Shown here in pieces: positions 1 to 8,285 of a stretch of 10,959 nt of DNA. How positions within the stretch are numbered: position 1 is the stretch's first letter; every line of letters starts with the position of its first letter. The notes under the pieces were generated by a model, which was not told the DNA's origin, did not search any database, and worked only from the letters and a program-made list of their open reading frames with translations. The position numbers were made by a program, and so were the translations under genes. The stretch is from an uncultured Pseudomonadota bacterium (GTDB lineage Bacteria > Pseudomonadota > Gammaproteobacteria > Xanthomonadales > Ahniellaceae): contig CALKUS010000204.1 of the NCBI GenBank assembly GCA_937996755.1, positions 1 to 10,959 on the forward strand. Direction: 5' to 3'.

Positions 1-646
1 CGAACGCGACTGTGTGCTCGCCGATGACGTCGCCGAGGCGCAGCGACGCGATGCCGATCTCGCCGCGCGACGGTGGCGGGTCGCCGGGACCGCGACCGAG
101 GCGGCCCGCGTTCGCGAGCGTCGTGCCGCGTTCCGACGCCACCGCCTCGCCGAGCATGATCGCCGTGCCCGACGGTGCGTCGCGCTTCGCACGGTGGTGC
201 GTCTCGAGGATCTCGACCTCGAACTCCGGGCCGAGCCTCGCCGCCGCCTCGCGCGCGAGCCGCGCGAGCAGCGCGGCGCCGAGGCTGAAATTCGCGGCGC
301 AGAGGATGGGAATGGACTTCGCGGCGAGCGCAAGCGCCGCGCGCTGCGTCGCGTCGAGCCCCGTGCTGCCGGAGACGAGCGCCAGGTTGCGCTTCAGCGC
401 CAGAGCGAGCGCCGCGTCGAATCCAGCCGCACCCGTCGCTTCGACGATGACGTCGGCTTCGATGCCCGCGCGCAATTCGCTGTCGTAGTCGATCGCGAGC
501 CGCGGTTCGGCTTCGGCTGCAGCGAGCACGGCGCCCTTGCGCACGAGCGCGGCGGCGATCGCGACCACGGCGCTGGCGTGCGCCGCGCGCACGATGGCAC
601 TGCCGAGCTTGCCGGCGGCGCCGAACACGACGATTCGGGTTTTCAT
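1..646 (-). CDS. dapB: 4-hydroxy-tetrahydrodipicolinate reductase, 3' end missing
   Basis: DapB reduces the dihydrodipicolinate precursor with NAD(P)H in the diaminopimelate/lysine pathway, in the cytoplasm. The frame opens with ATG at 644-646 and stays open to the left edge, giving about 215 residues. The N-terminal Rossmann glycine motif is seen as VFGAAGKLG (residues 7-15), a conserved SGSTGL at 92-97, and the family signature EILETHHRAKRDAPSGTA around 145-162, with the catalytic His pair at 150-151 and Lys154. The last visible residues, EHTVAF, match a conserved block about 30 residues before the usual C-terminus (E. coli DapB has 273), so only a short piece is lost. It lies 124 bp downstream of dnaJ on the same strand and may be read from the heat-shock operon. 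No clear Shine-Dalgarno sequence precedes the ATG. TAAGAT on the minus strand (654-659) could be a -10 giving a very short leader, but I see no matching -35. Confidence 0.93.
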   Translation of the reverse strand, partial: MKTRIVVFGAAGKLGSAIVRAAHASAVVAIAAALVRKGAVLAAAEAEPRLAIDYDSELRAGIEADVIVEATGAAGFDAALALALKRNLALVSGSTGLDATQRAALALAAKSIPILCAANFSLGAALLARLAREAAARLGPEFEVEILETHHRAKRDAPSGTAIMLGEAVASERGTTLANAGRLGRGPGDPPPSRGEIGIASLRLGDVIGEHTVAF

Positions 647-747
647 GGCCGCGATCTTATGACAGGCCGAGGCTGCGCCCTCCATGGCGCTGCTGCGCTT
701 CGTTGCGGCGCACCTTCGGCCATCCATGGCCTCAGCCGATTTTCGCA

Positions 748-770
748 GCAGTCGCCGATAGGGCGACTGC
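748..770 (-). terminator. Stem-loop directly after the dnaJ stop codon
   Basis: A perfect 9-bp stem (arms 748-756 and 762-770) with a 5-base loop abuts the dnaJ stop codon at 771-773. No U-run follows on the minus strand (the next bases read TGCGAAAATC), so it is not a textbook intrinsic terminator. It may instead slow decay of the dnaJ message or attenuate reading into dapB. The remaining gap to dapB (647-747) is GC-rich, with further short palindromes such as 718-731 but no clear promoter. Confidence 0.5.
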
Positions 771-1907
771 TCAGCTCGAAAATCGATTCCAGAAGTCCTT
801 CACGCCATCGAGCCAGGAAGTGGCACGCGGCGTATGTTCACGCCCGTCCTCCCCGAAGCTCGCCTCGAACTGCCGCAGCAGCTCCTTCTGTTCCTTCGTG
901 AGCTTCACGGGCGTCTCGACGACGACGCGGCAGATCAGGTCGCCGGTGCCGTGGCCGCGCACGCTCTTCACGCCCTTGCCGCGCAGCTTGAACAACTTGC
1001 CGGTCTGCGTCTCGGCCGGCACCTTGATCAGCGCTTCGCCGTCCAGCGTGGGCACGGCGATCTCGTCGCCGAGCGCGGCCTGGCTGAAGCGGATCGGCAC
1101 TTCGCAGAACAGGTCGTTGCCTTCGCGCTGGAAGATCGCGTGCTCGCGCACGCGCATCTCGACGTAGAGGTCGCCGGGCGGCGAACCGGCCGGGCCGGCT
1201 TCGCCTTCGCCCGCGAGGCGGATGCGGTCGCCGGTGTCCACACCGGCGGGGATCTTCACCGCGAGCGTCTTGGTGTGCTCGACGCGGCCTTCGCCGCGGC
1301 AGGCCTTGCACGGGTTCTTGATGGTCTTGCCGCTGCCGCCGCAGGTCGGGCAGGCCTGCTGGATCGAGAAGATCCCGTTCTGCATGCGCACGCGGCCCTG
1401 GCCGCGGCACGTGCCGCACGTGTCGGTCTTGCCGTCCGCAGAGCCGGAGCCGTCGCAGGTGTCGCACATGGCGAGCGTGGGCACCTCGATCTCGCGCGTG
1501 ACGCCGGCGACGGCCTGCTCGAGGTCGATCTCGAGCACGTAGCGCAGGTCGGAGCCGCGCCGCTGGCGCTGGCGTCCGCCACCGAAGATGTCGCCGAAGA
1601 TGTCGCCGAAGATGTCGCCCACGTCGGCATGGAAACCGCCGCCGCCACGACCCATGCCCGCCTCGAACGCGGCGTGCCCGTGCTGGTCGTACATCCGCCG
1701 CTTCTGCGGATCGGACAGGACCTCGTACGCCTGCTTCGCTTCCTTGAAGCTCTCCTCGGCGGCCTTGTCGCCGGGACAGCGGTCCGGGTGGTACTTCATC
1801 GCGAGGCGGCGGAAGGACTTCTTCAGCTCCTCCTCGCTCGCGTTGCGCTGGACGCCGAGGATCTCGTAGTAGTCCCGCTTGCTCACGGTGTCCCCGGTCG
1901 TGCTCAT
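771..1907 (-). CDS. dnaJ: Co-chaperone DnaJ (Hsp40)
   Basis: DnaJ delivers unfolded clients to DnaK and stimulates its ATPase. All class I domains are present in order: J-domain (about 10-78) with the HPD motif at 40-42; Gly/Phe region (about 84-112) with three successive DIF motifs; zinc domain (148-207) with four complete CxxCxGxG repeats (CDTCDGSG, CGTCRGQG, CPTCGGSG, CKACRGEG); then the two C-terminal substrate-binding beta domains. At 378 residues it is full length. The ATG at 1905-1907 gives seven residues before the conserved start. A GTG at 1884-1886, 4 nt after a GGGGA on the minus strand (1891-1895), would give (M)SKRDYYEILGV, much closer to the usual DnaJ N-terminus, so the true start is uncertain. 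It is the fourth gene of hrcA-grpE-dnaK-dnaJ and lies 143 bp after dnaK. Confidence 0.97.
   Translation of the reverse strand: MSTTGDTVSKRDYYEILGVQRNASEEELKKSFRRLAMKYHPDRCPGDKAAEESFKEAKQAYEVLSDPQKRRMYDQHGHAAFEAGMGRGGGGFHADVGDIFGDIFGDIFGGGRQRQRRGSDLRYVLEIDLEQAVAGVTREIEVPTLAMCDTCDGSGSADGKTDTCGTCRGQGRVRMQNGIFSIQQACPTCGGSGKTIKNPCKACRGEGRVEHTKTLAVKIPAGVDTGDRIRLAGEGEAGPAGSPPGDLYVEMRVREHAIFQREGNDLFCEVPIRFSQAALGDEIAVPTLDGEALIKVPAETQTGKLFKLRGKGVKSVRGHGTGDLICRVVVETPVKLTKEQKELLRQFEASFGEDGREHTPRATSWLDGVKDFWNRFSS
1584..1619. repeat. Three perfect 12-bp tandem repeats in the dnaJ Gly/Phe region
   Basis: The plus-strand unit gaagatgtcgcc occurs three times head to tail without a mismatch. On the coding strand each unit encodes Gly-Asp-Ile-Phe, giving three DIF motifs in the flexible linker after the J-domain. 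DIF motifs are known in the Gly/Phe regions of DnaJ proteins. Exact identity at the DNA level suggests recent slippage. Confidence 0.85.
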
Positions 1908-2014
1908 GGTGTTGCTCGTTGTTCTGGTTCGCCGAAGCGTGCGGGGAATCTAGGGGAAAAGCGCGGAGAGGTACATCGAAAACATCGCGGCTCGCGCCGC
2001 TCCCGCGCTCCGCT

Positions 2015-2043
2015 GTCCCTGCAGCGCAGGGCGCTGCAGGGAC
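2015..2043 (-). other. Perfect 13-bp stem-loop between dnaK and dnaJ
   Basis: Arms 2015-2027 and 2031-2043 are exact reverse complements (gtccctgcagcgc and its complement) with a 3-base loop. It starts 7 nt after the dnaK stop codon within the operon transcript. There is no U-run, so termination is unlikely. Intercistronic hairpins of this kind can protect the upstream message from 3' exonucleases and so favour DnaK over DnaJ; that role is inferred. The rest of the 143-bp gap (1908-2014) shows no clear promoter. Confidence 0.7.
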
Positions 2044-2050
2044 GCGTGCC

Positions 2051-3967
<1,917 letters not shown>

Positions 3968-4034
3968 GATGCTTGCTGCTCCGTAAGGTGTGCCGGCGAA
4001 ACGCCGTCGATGTGCGCTAGTTAGGGGTGGCGGC

Positions 4035-4050
4035 GCCGCTTTCAAGCGGC
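4035..4050 (-). other. Short stem-loop between grpE and dnaK
   Basis: Six-base arms 4035-4040 and 4045-4050 pair around a 4-base loop, 11 nt after the grpE stop. On its own it is weak, since such stems occur by chance in GC-rich DNA. It is listed because each gene of this operon has a hairpin just after its stop. Confidence 0.35.
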
Positions 4051-4061
4051 ATCACGCGGAC

Positions 4062-4571
4062 TCAGGCCGACGGTTCCTTCGCGACTGCCACGAGCGCCGG
4101 CCGCAGCAGGCGATCGTTCAGGCGGTAGCCCTTCTGGAACACCGTGACGACCGTACCCGGTGCGTGGTCGGGCGAGTCGACCATGGTCATCGCCTGGTGC
4201 AGCTCGGGGTTGAACGGCTGGCCGGCGGGATCGACCGCCTTCAGGCCGTTGCCGTCCAGCGCCTTCGCGAGCATGCGCAACGTGAGCTCCATCCCTTCGT
4301 GCAGCTTCGCGGCATCGGACGGATCGGCGGCGAGGCCGGCTTCGAGGCTGTCCGCAACGGGCAGCAGGTCGGCCAGCACGCGCTCGGCGCCGTACTTGCG
4401 CGCCGATTCCACGTCGCGCGCGAGGCGCTTGCGCTGGTTGTCCATCTCGGCCAGCAGGCGGATCTGGTCTTCGCGCGCGGCCTTGAGCTGGTCGTCGAGC
4501 GAGGTGCCCGCCTCCGGCGGCGGCGCGGCATCGTCGCCCGCGCGCATGTCCGGTGATTCGTTCGAATGCAT
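4062..4571 (-). CDS. grpE: Nucleotide exchange factor GrpE
   Basis: GrpE is the dimeric factor that releases ADP from DnaK and resets the chaperone cycle. The 169-residue protein has an acidic, disordered N-terminus (1-25), a long charged helix likely to form the dimer coiled coil (about 26-65), and the C-terminal wing carrying the family signature from FNPELHQAM (120-128) to GYRLNDRLLRPALVAV (148-163). I chose ATG 4569-4571 because it lies after a purine-rich AGAAGAGA on the minus strand. A longer frame reaching 4631 adds 20 residues unlike the family. It is the second gene of the operon, 94 bp after hrcA and 94 bp before dnaK, so its level is probably tied to DnaK through the common transcript. 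Confidence 0.96.
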   Translation of the reverse strand: MHSNESPDMRAGDDAAPPPEAGTSLDDQLKAAREDQIRLLAEMDNQRKRLARDVESARKYGAERVLADLLPVADSLEAGLAADPSDAAKLHEGMELTLRMLAKALDGNGLKAVDPAGQPFNPELHQAMTMVDSPDHAPGTVVTVFQKGYRLNDRLLRPALVAVAKEPSA

Positions 4572-4647
4572 GGTGGTATCTCTTCTGGGACAGTGGTCGG
4601 CCGGGCATGCGCCGGCGGCGGGTCCGGCCATTCACCGTCCCGACGAA

Positions 4648-4662
4648 GCCCCCGAATGGGGC
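4648..4662 (-). other. Short stem-loop after the hrcA stop
   Basis: Five-base arms 4648-4652 and 4658-4662 pair with a 5-base loop, 3 nt after the hrcA stop codon. It is short and could be chance in GC-rich DNA. It is recorded for the pattern of stop-proximal hairpins in this operon. The rest of the hrcA-grpE gap is GC-rich with no promoter I can support. Confidence 0.3.
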
Positions 4663-4665
4663 CGC

Positions 4666-5706
4666 TCAACCGCGATTCAAGGTGTTGCCGAGGATCCGAG
4701 CCGTGGCCTGCACGATCGGGATCACGCGATCGTAGGCCATGCGCGTGGGCCCGATGACGCCGAGCACGCCCAGGACCTTGCCGTGGGCCGCGTAAGGGGC
4801 CGCGATGACCGAGCAGGACCCGAGCGCTTCGTAGCCGGATTCTTCGCCGATGAACAGGCGCACGCCGTCGGCATGGATGCAGTTGTCGAGCAGGCGCAAC
4901 AGGTCGCGCTTGCGCGCGAACGCCTCGAACAGCTCGCGCAGGCGGTCGACGTCGGCCAGGTCCTGCACGCCCATGAGGTTGGTCTGGCCGGAAACGAGGA
5001 CGTCCTGCTCGCCGTCGACGCGCAGCGCGGCGTCGGCCAGGCGGATGGCGCTGGACATCACGCGGTCGAGGTCGGCGCGCGCGGCGCTCATCTCGGCCAC
5101 GAGCCGGCGGCGGATCTCGTCCAGCGGCAGGCCGGCGAACTGCGCGTTCAGGTAGTTGGCGATCGTCTCGAGCTCGTTCGGCGCGTACGCGCGATCCATC
5201 TCGATCACGCGGTTCTGCACCTCGTTGTCGGTGAACACGAGGATCACCAGCAGGCGGTTGCCGCCGAGCTGCACGAAATCGATGTGGCGGAACGCGAACT
5301 GCTCGCGCCGCGGCACGGTGACGAGGCCGACGAAGTGGGTGATGCCGGACAGCAGCGAGGACGCATTCGCCAGCAGCGACTGCGTGGTGCCCGTTGCCGG
5401 CATCTCGCGGCGGATTTCCTCCTGCTGCGCGTCGTCGAGCTGCTTGAACTGCAGCAGGCTGTCCACGAACACGCGGTAGCCCTGCGACGTGGGAATGCGG
5501 CCGGCCGAGGTATGCGGCGCCGAGACCAGCCCGAGCTCCTCGAGGTCGGACATCACGTTGCGGATCGTCGCCGGGCTCACTTCCAGGCCCGCATGGCGCG
5601 CAAGCGTGCGCGAGCCGACCGGCTGGCCGTCGCGGATGTATTGCGCGATGAGTGCCCGCAAGAGGTGGCGTGCGCGCGAGTCGAGCTTGAGGTCGTGCGG
5701 GTTCAT
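4666..5706 (-). CDS. hrcA: Heat-inducible transcription repressor HrcA
   Basis: HrcA represses chaperone genes by binding the CIRCE inverted repeat, and needs GroEL to stay active. The 346 residues, the normal family length, show an N-terminal winged helix (about 10-80) with the hallmark block VSPATIRNVMSDLEELGLV (43-61) followed by HTSAGRIPTSQGYRVFVD (65-82), then a GAF-like central and C-terminal domain ending ARILGNTLNRG. The start is ATG 5704-5706, since MNPHDLKLDSRARHLLRALI fits other HrcA N-termini; no Shine-Dalgarno is evident. It is the first gene of the hrcA-grpE-dnaK-dnaJ operon, with a sigma-32-like promoter 52 bp upstream. I found no CIRCE near it, so it probably acts elsewhere, for example on groESL, as I recall for Xanthomonas; that is inference. 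Confidence 0.97.
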   Translation of the reverse strand: MNPHDLKLDSRARHLLRALIAQYIRDGQPVGSRTLARHAGLEVSPATIRNVMSDLEELGLVSAPHTSAGRIPTSQGYRVFVDSLLQFKQLDDAQQEEIRREMPATGTTQSLLANASSLLSGITHFVGLVTVPRREQFAFRHIDFVQLGGNRLLVILVFTDNEVQNRVIEMDRAYAPNELETIANYLNAQFAGLPLDEIRRRLVAEMSAARADLDRVMSSAIRLADAALRVDGEQDVLVSGQTNLMGVQDLADVDRLRELFEAFARKRDLLRLLDNCIHADGVRLFIGEESGYEALGSCSVIAAPYAAHGKVLGVLGVIGPTRMAYDRVIPIVQATARILGNTLNRG

Positions 5707-5757
5707 GTCGGGGCGTGGCGGCTCGTGTCGAAGCTAGCAACGCGGCCGTGCCCTATC

Positions 5758-5785
5758 AATATGGGTCGGCGCGCGCGCGATCAAG
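5758..5785 (-). promoter_or_regulatory. Sigma-32 (RpoH) type heat-shock promoter of hrcA-grpE-dnaK-dnaJ
   Basis: On the minus strand CTTGATC (5779-5785) is followed after exactly 13 bases by CCCATATT (5758-5765). The sigma-32 consensus is CTTGAAA, 11-16 bases, then CCCCATNT. The -35 matches five of seven bases, and the -10 contains the CCCAT-T core. The expected transcript start lies about 40-45 nt before the hrcA ATG. Position, spacing and the downstream genes all agree; it has not been shown by experiment. Confidence 0.7.
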
Positions 5786-5838
5786 GCGCGGCGTCGCAAC
5801 CGGCGAGACGGCGCGCCCGCACCTTCCGGGCGCTCCGG

Positions 5839-5844
5839 TAAAAT
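5839..5844 (+). promoter_or_regulatory. Possible -10 element of recN
   Basis: TAAAAT stands out in GC-rich DNA 35 bases before the recN ATG. No good -35 is visible 16-18 bases upstream. I saw neither a CTG-N10-CAG box nor a TTAGTA-type LexA palindrome in the 173-bp hrcA-recN gap, so SOS control of recN is not supported by sequence here. Confidence 0.3.
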
Positions 5845-5879
5845 GCCGGCGCGCCTTCCTCCGCCGCCCACGAGCCCCG

Positions 5880-7604
5880 ATGCTGCGTTCCCTCGTCGTC
5901 AAGGACTTCGCGATCATCGACGCTGCGGAGCTCGCGCTCGACGCGGGCATGACCGCGCTCACGGGTGAGACGGGCGCCGGCAAGTCGCTGATCGTCGACG
6001 CGCTGATGCTGCTCGGCGGCGCGCGCGCCGACGCGGGATTCGTGCGCCACGGATGCGACAAGGCCGAGCTGGCGGCCGAGTTCGACCTCGCACGCGCGCC
6101 CGCGGCGAAGGCATGGCTGCGCGAGCTGGAGCTCGACGACGGCGACGAATGCCGCGTGCGGCGCGTGCTCAGGCGCGACGGCAGCAGCCGCGCGTTCGTG
6201 AACGACAGCCCGGTCACCATCCAGACGCTGAAGGACCTGTCGTCGCAGCTCGTCGAGATCCACGGCCAGCACGAGCACCAGGCGCTGCTGCAGCGTTCGC
6301 GGCAGCTGCTGCTGCTCGACGCGTACGGCGGGCACGAGGCGCACCGCTCGCGCGTCGCGGAGCATGCGCGCGCATGGTCGGCGATCGAAGCCGAGGCCGC
6401 GGCGCTGGAGGCGCGGACGGGTGGCGGCGGCCAGGGCCTGGAATTCCTGAAGTTCCAGCTGGACGAGCTCGCGAAGCACGCGCTCGAGCCCGCTGCGCTC
6501 GAGGCGCTCGAGGCCGAGCACCGGCGACTGTCGCACGGCGGCGAGCTGCTCGCGGGCTGCGCGCAGGCGCTCGACGCGCTGGACGGTGATCGCGACGGCG
6601 CGATCCGGCCGCAGCTCGCACGCGTCGCCGCGGACGTGGAGCGCCTGCAACTGCACGACGAGCGCCTCGCGCCCGTGGTCGCGCTGCTGCGCGACGCGTC
6701 CGTGGCCGTGGACGAAGCCTGCGATCAGCTCGAGCGCCGCAACGACGACGACGGCATCGACCCGGACCGACTGGCCAGGCTCGATGCGACGCTCGCGCGG
6801 CTGCACGACCTTTCGCGCAAGCACCGCGTGCCCGCGGCCGGGCTCAAGGCGCGCGAGGAAGCGCTACGCGAGGAGTACGACAGCGTCGCGGGCGCCGACG
6901 AGCGCCTCGCCGCGCTGCGCGCGAAACAGGCACGCGTGGTTGCCGAGTACGACGCCGCGGCGGCGGAGCTCACGCGCGCCCGCGCGAAGTCCGCGCAGGC
7001 GCTCGGCGCAGCCGTCAGCGCGATGATGGGCGAGCTCGGCATGGCCGGCGGCCGCTTCGCGGTCGCGGTCGAAACCACGACCGACGGCGCGCCGAGCGCG
7101 CAGGGCCGCGATGCCGTGGAGTTCACGGTCAGTGCAAACCCCGGGCAGCCGCTACGGGCGCTGCGCAAGATCGCGTCGGGCGGCGAGCTCGCACGCATCG
7201 GCCTCGCGATCGAGGTCGCCGCGCTCGGCAAGGACGACGTCGCGACGATGGTGTTCGACGAGGTCGACGCCGGCATCGGCGGCGCGGTGGCGGAAGTCGT
7301 CGGCCGCAAGCTGAAGGCCCTGGGCCGCGAACGCCAGGTGCTGTGTGTCACGCATCTGGCGCAGGTCGCCGCGCAGGCGCACCACCACGTCGCGGTCGCG
7401 AAGCAGCGCGGCACGGAAGACACACGCACGGCCATCGCGATGCTGGACGACAAGCGCCGGCTCGAGGAGATCGCGCGGATGCTCGGTGGCGTGGAGATCA
7501 CGACGGCGACGCGCGAACATGCTCGGCAGATGCTGGAGTCGTCCAAAGACTCTCCTGATCACCTCGACGCGCCAGGTCGACGCGAGGTGTCTCGAAGGAA
7601 GTAG
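5880..7604 (+). CDS. recN: DNA repair protein RecN (SMC-like ATPase)
   Basis: RecN is an SMC-like ATPase that acts early in double-strand break repair. The 574-residue product shows Walker A GETGAGKS (29-36), the conserved EIHGQHEHQALL (126-137), a long Ala/Glu/Arg-rich coiled-coil middle, the ABC signature ASGGELARI (432-440) and Walker B MVFDEVDAGIGG (457-468). The start is ATG 5880-5882 because MLRSLVVKDFAI matches RecN N-termini; the frame is open 55 codons further upstream without family similarity. After the usual end near HARQMLES there is a charged tail of about 20 residues, SKDSPDHLDAPGRREVSRRK, and the stop codon TAG (7602-7604) lies inside the first REP hairpin. It diverges from hrcA and converges on fur. 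E. coli RecN has 553 residues. Confidence 0.96.
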   Translation: MLRSLVVKDFAIIDAAELALDAGMTALTGETGAGKSLIVDALMLLGGARADAGFVRHGCDKAELAAEFDLARAPAAKAWLRELELDDGDECRVRRVLRRDGSSRAFVNDSPVTIQTLKDLSSQLVEIHGQHEHQALLQRSRQLLLLDAYGGHEAHRSRVAEHARAWSAIEAEAAALEARTGGGGQGLEFLKFQLDELAKHALEPAALEALEAEHRRLSHGGELLAGCAQALDALDGDRDGAIRPQLARVAADVERLQLHDERLAPVVALLRDASVAVDEACDQLERRNDDDGIDPDRLARLDATLARLHDLSRKHRVPAAGLKAREEALREEYDSVAGADERLAALRAKQARVVAEYDAAAAELTRARAKSAQALGAAVSAMMGELGMAGGRFAVAVETTTDGAPSAQGRDAVEFTVSANPGQPLRALRKIASGGELARIGLAIEVAALGKDDVATMVFDEVDAGIGGAVAEVVGRKLKALGRERQVLCVTHLAQVAAQAHHHVAVAKQRGTEDTRTAIAMLDDKRRLEEIARMLGGVEITTATREHARQMLESSKDSPDHLDAPGRREVSRRK

Positions 7605-7697
7605 GAGCGGCCCATGGCCGCGATTTCCTCGAGGTTCGATCAGGCGAAGCTCGCTCGAACATGGCGACTCCGGTTCGCGGCCATGGGCCGCTCCCAC
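7601..7697. repeat. Pair of inverted REP elements (BIME-like) between recN and fur
   Basis: Arms 7601-7623 and 7675-7697 are reverse complements at 22 of 23 positions. Each arm is a REP-type unit with a 5' GTAG (GTGG in the second copy), then GA and a hairpin gcggcc-cat-ggccgc. This is the form of REP sequences linked to RAYT transposases in Pseudomonas and Xanthomonadaceae; that link is from general knowledge. Between the arms are nested shorter stems (7634-7639 with 7655-7660; 7644-7647 with 7651-7654), so the whole 97-bp block can fold as one long hairpin. It may act as a bidirectional terminator or mRNA-protecting element between the convergent recN and fur. No transposase gene is in the window. 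Confidence 0.8.
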
Positions 7698-7753
7698 TTC
7701 GTTCGATCCGAGCCTTCTCCTCGTGAAAGGGTCAGGCCTCCATCGAGGTGGGG

Positions 7754-8158
7754 TCAGCCCTTCTTCCTTCGCCCGTAAAGCACGAGCGAATGATCGTCCA
7801 GCGTGTAGCCGAGCTTCTCGGCGATCTCGCGCTGCAGGCGCTCGATCTCGTCGCTCACGAACTCGATGACCTTGCCGGTCTCCACGTCCACCAGGTGGTC
7901 GTGGTGCTTGCCGCGCTCCAGCTCGTAGACGGACTGGCCGCCTTCGAAGTTGTGCTTCGCGACGAGGCCGGCGGCTTCGAACTGGGTGAGCACGCGGTAG
8001 ACCGTGGCGAGGCCGATGTCGTCTTCGTGCGTGAGCAGCTCGCGGTAGATGTCCTCGGCCGTCATGTGGCGGCCGTCGGAATGCTCGAGGATGGACAGGA
8101 TGCGCATCCGCGGATGCGTGACTTTCAGCCCCGCCTTGCGAAGGTCCTGCGACTCCAC
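7754..8158 (-). CDS. fur: Ferric uptake regulator Fur
   Basis: Fur is a dimeric metalloregulator that represses iron-uptake genes when loaded with Fe2+. The 134-residue protein starts with GTG (8156-8158), 4 nt after AGGGGAG on the minus strand (8163-8169). That start gives MESQDLRKAGLKVTHPRMRI, the usual Fur N-terminus. A winged helix spans about 10-80, with the recognition region GLATVYRVLTQFEAAGLV (49-66), followed by the metal-binding HHDH (85-88) and the dimerisation domain. The protein has no cysteine: the positions matching the E. coli CxxC zinc ligands after HHDH are Asp91 and Thr94 (HHDHLVDVETGKVIEF). Fur proteins without this CxxC exist in other gammaproteobacteria, so it is probably functional with different zinc handling. 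It converges on recN and diverges from bamE. Confidence 0.97.
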   Translation of the reverse strand: MESQDLRKAGLKVTHPRMRILSILEHSDGRHMTAEDIYRELLTHEDDIGLATVYRVLTQFEAAGLVAKHNFEGGQSVYELERGKHHDHLVDVETGKVIEFVSDEIERLQREIAEKLGYTLDDHSLVLYGRRKKG

Positions 8159-8285
8159 GTGGCTCCCCTGCCGGCGCGTCCCGGCGTTTGCATTGCGTTA
8201 AGGCGGACTCGGCACACTGTGCGTCGGCCGCGCTGGACAGCAGGCTATTGTATCATCGCGCGGCTTTTTGCCCCGGAGCTCCAGC
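8159..8285. promoter_or_regulatory. Divergent fur / bamE control region
   Basis: This 127-bp gap must hold promoters for both genes. TACAAT on the minus strand (8247-8252) is a good -10 for fur, and the overlapping TATCAT (8251-8256, plus) could serve bamE, so the two promoters may overlap. Neither has a convincing -35. No match to the 19-bp Fur box is clear. The bamE Shine-Dalgarno GGAG is at 8275-8278, 7 nt before its ATG. I recall fur and omlA in Xanthomonas also being divergent with close promoters. Confidence 0.4.

Noticed and set aside
647..747. Intrinsic terminator or promoter between dnaJ and dapB
   Set aside because: The gap holds several short GC-rich palindromes (for example 718-731 around a CCATGG-like core), but no U-run and no paired -35/-10, so nothing beyond the 748-770 stem could be supported.
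5707..5879. Possible CIRCE operator or LexA box between hrcA and recN
   Set aside because: No TTAGCACTC/GAGTGCTAA pair and no LexA-type palindrome could be found in this gap. The only GAGTGC seen nearby lies inside hrcA, without its inverted partner.
7705..7753. Fur-side terminator from the aaggg / ccctt and cctc / gagg pairs near 7726-7762
   Set aside because: The stems are only 4-5 bp with mismatches between them. The neighbouring REP pair is a far stronger structure.
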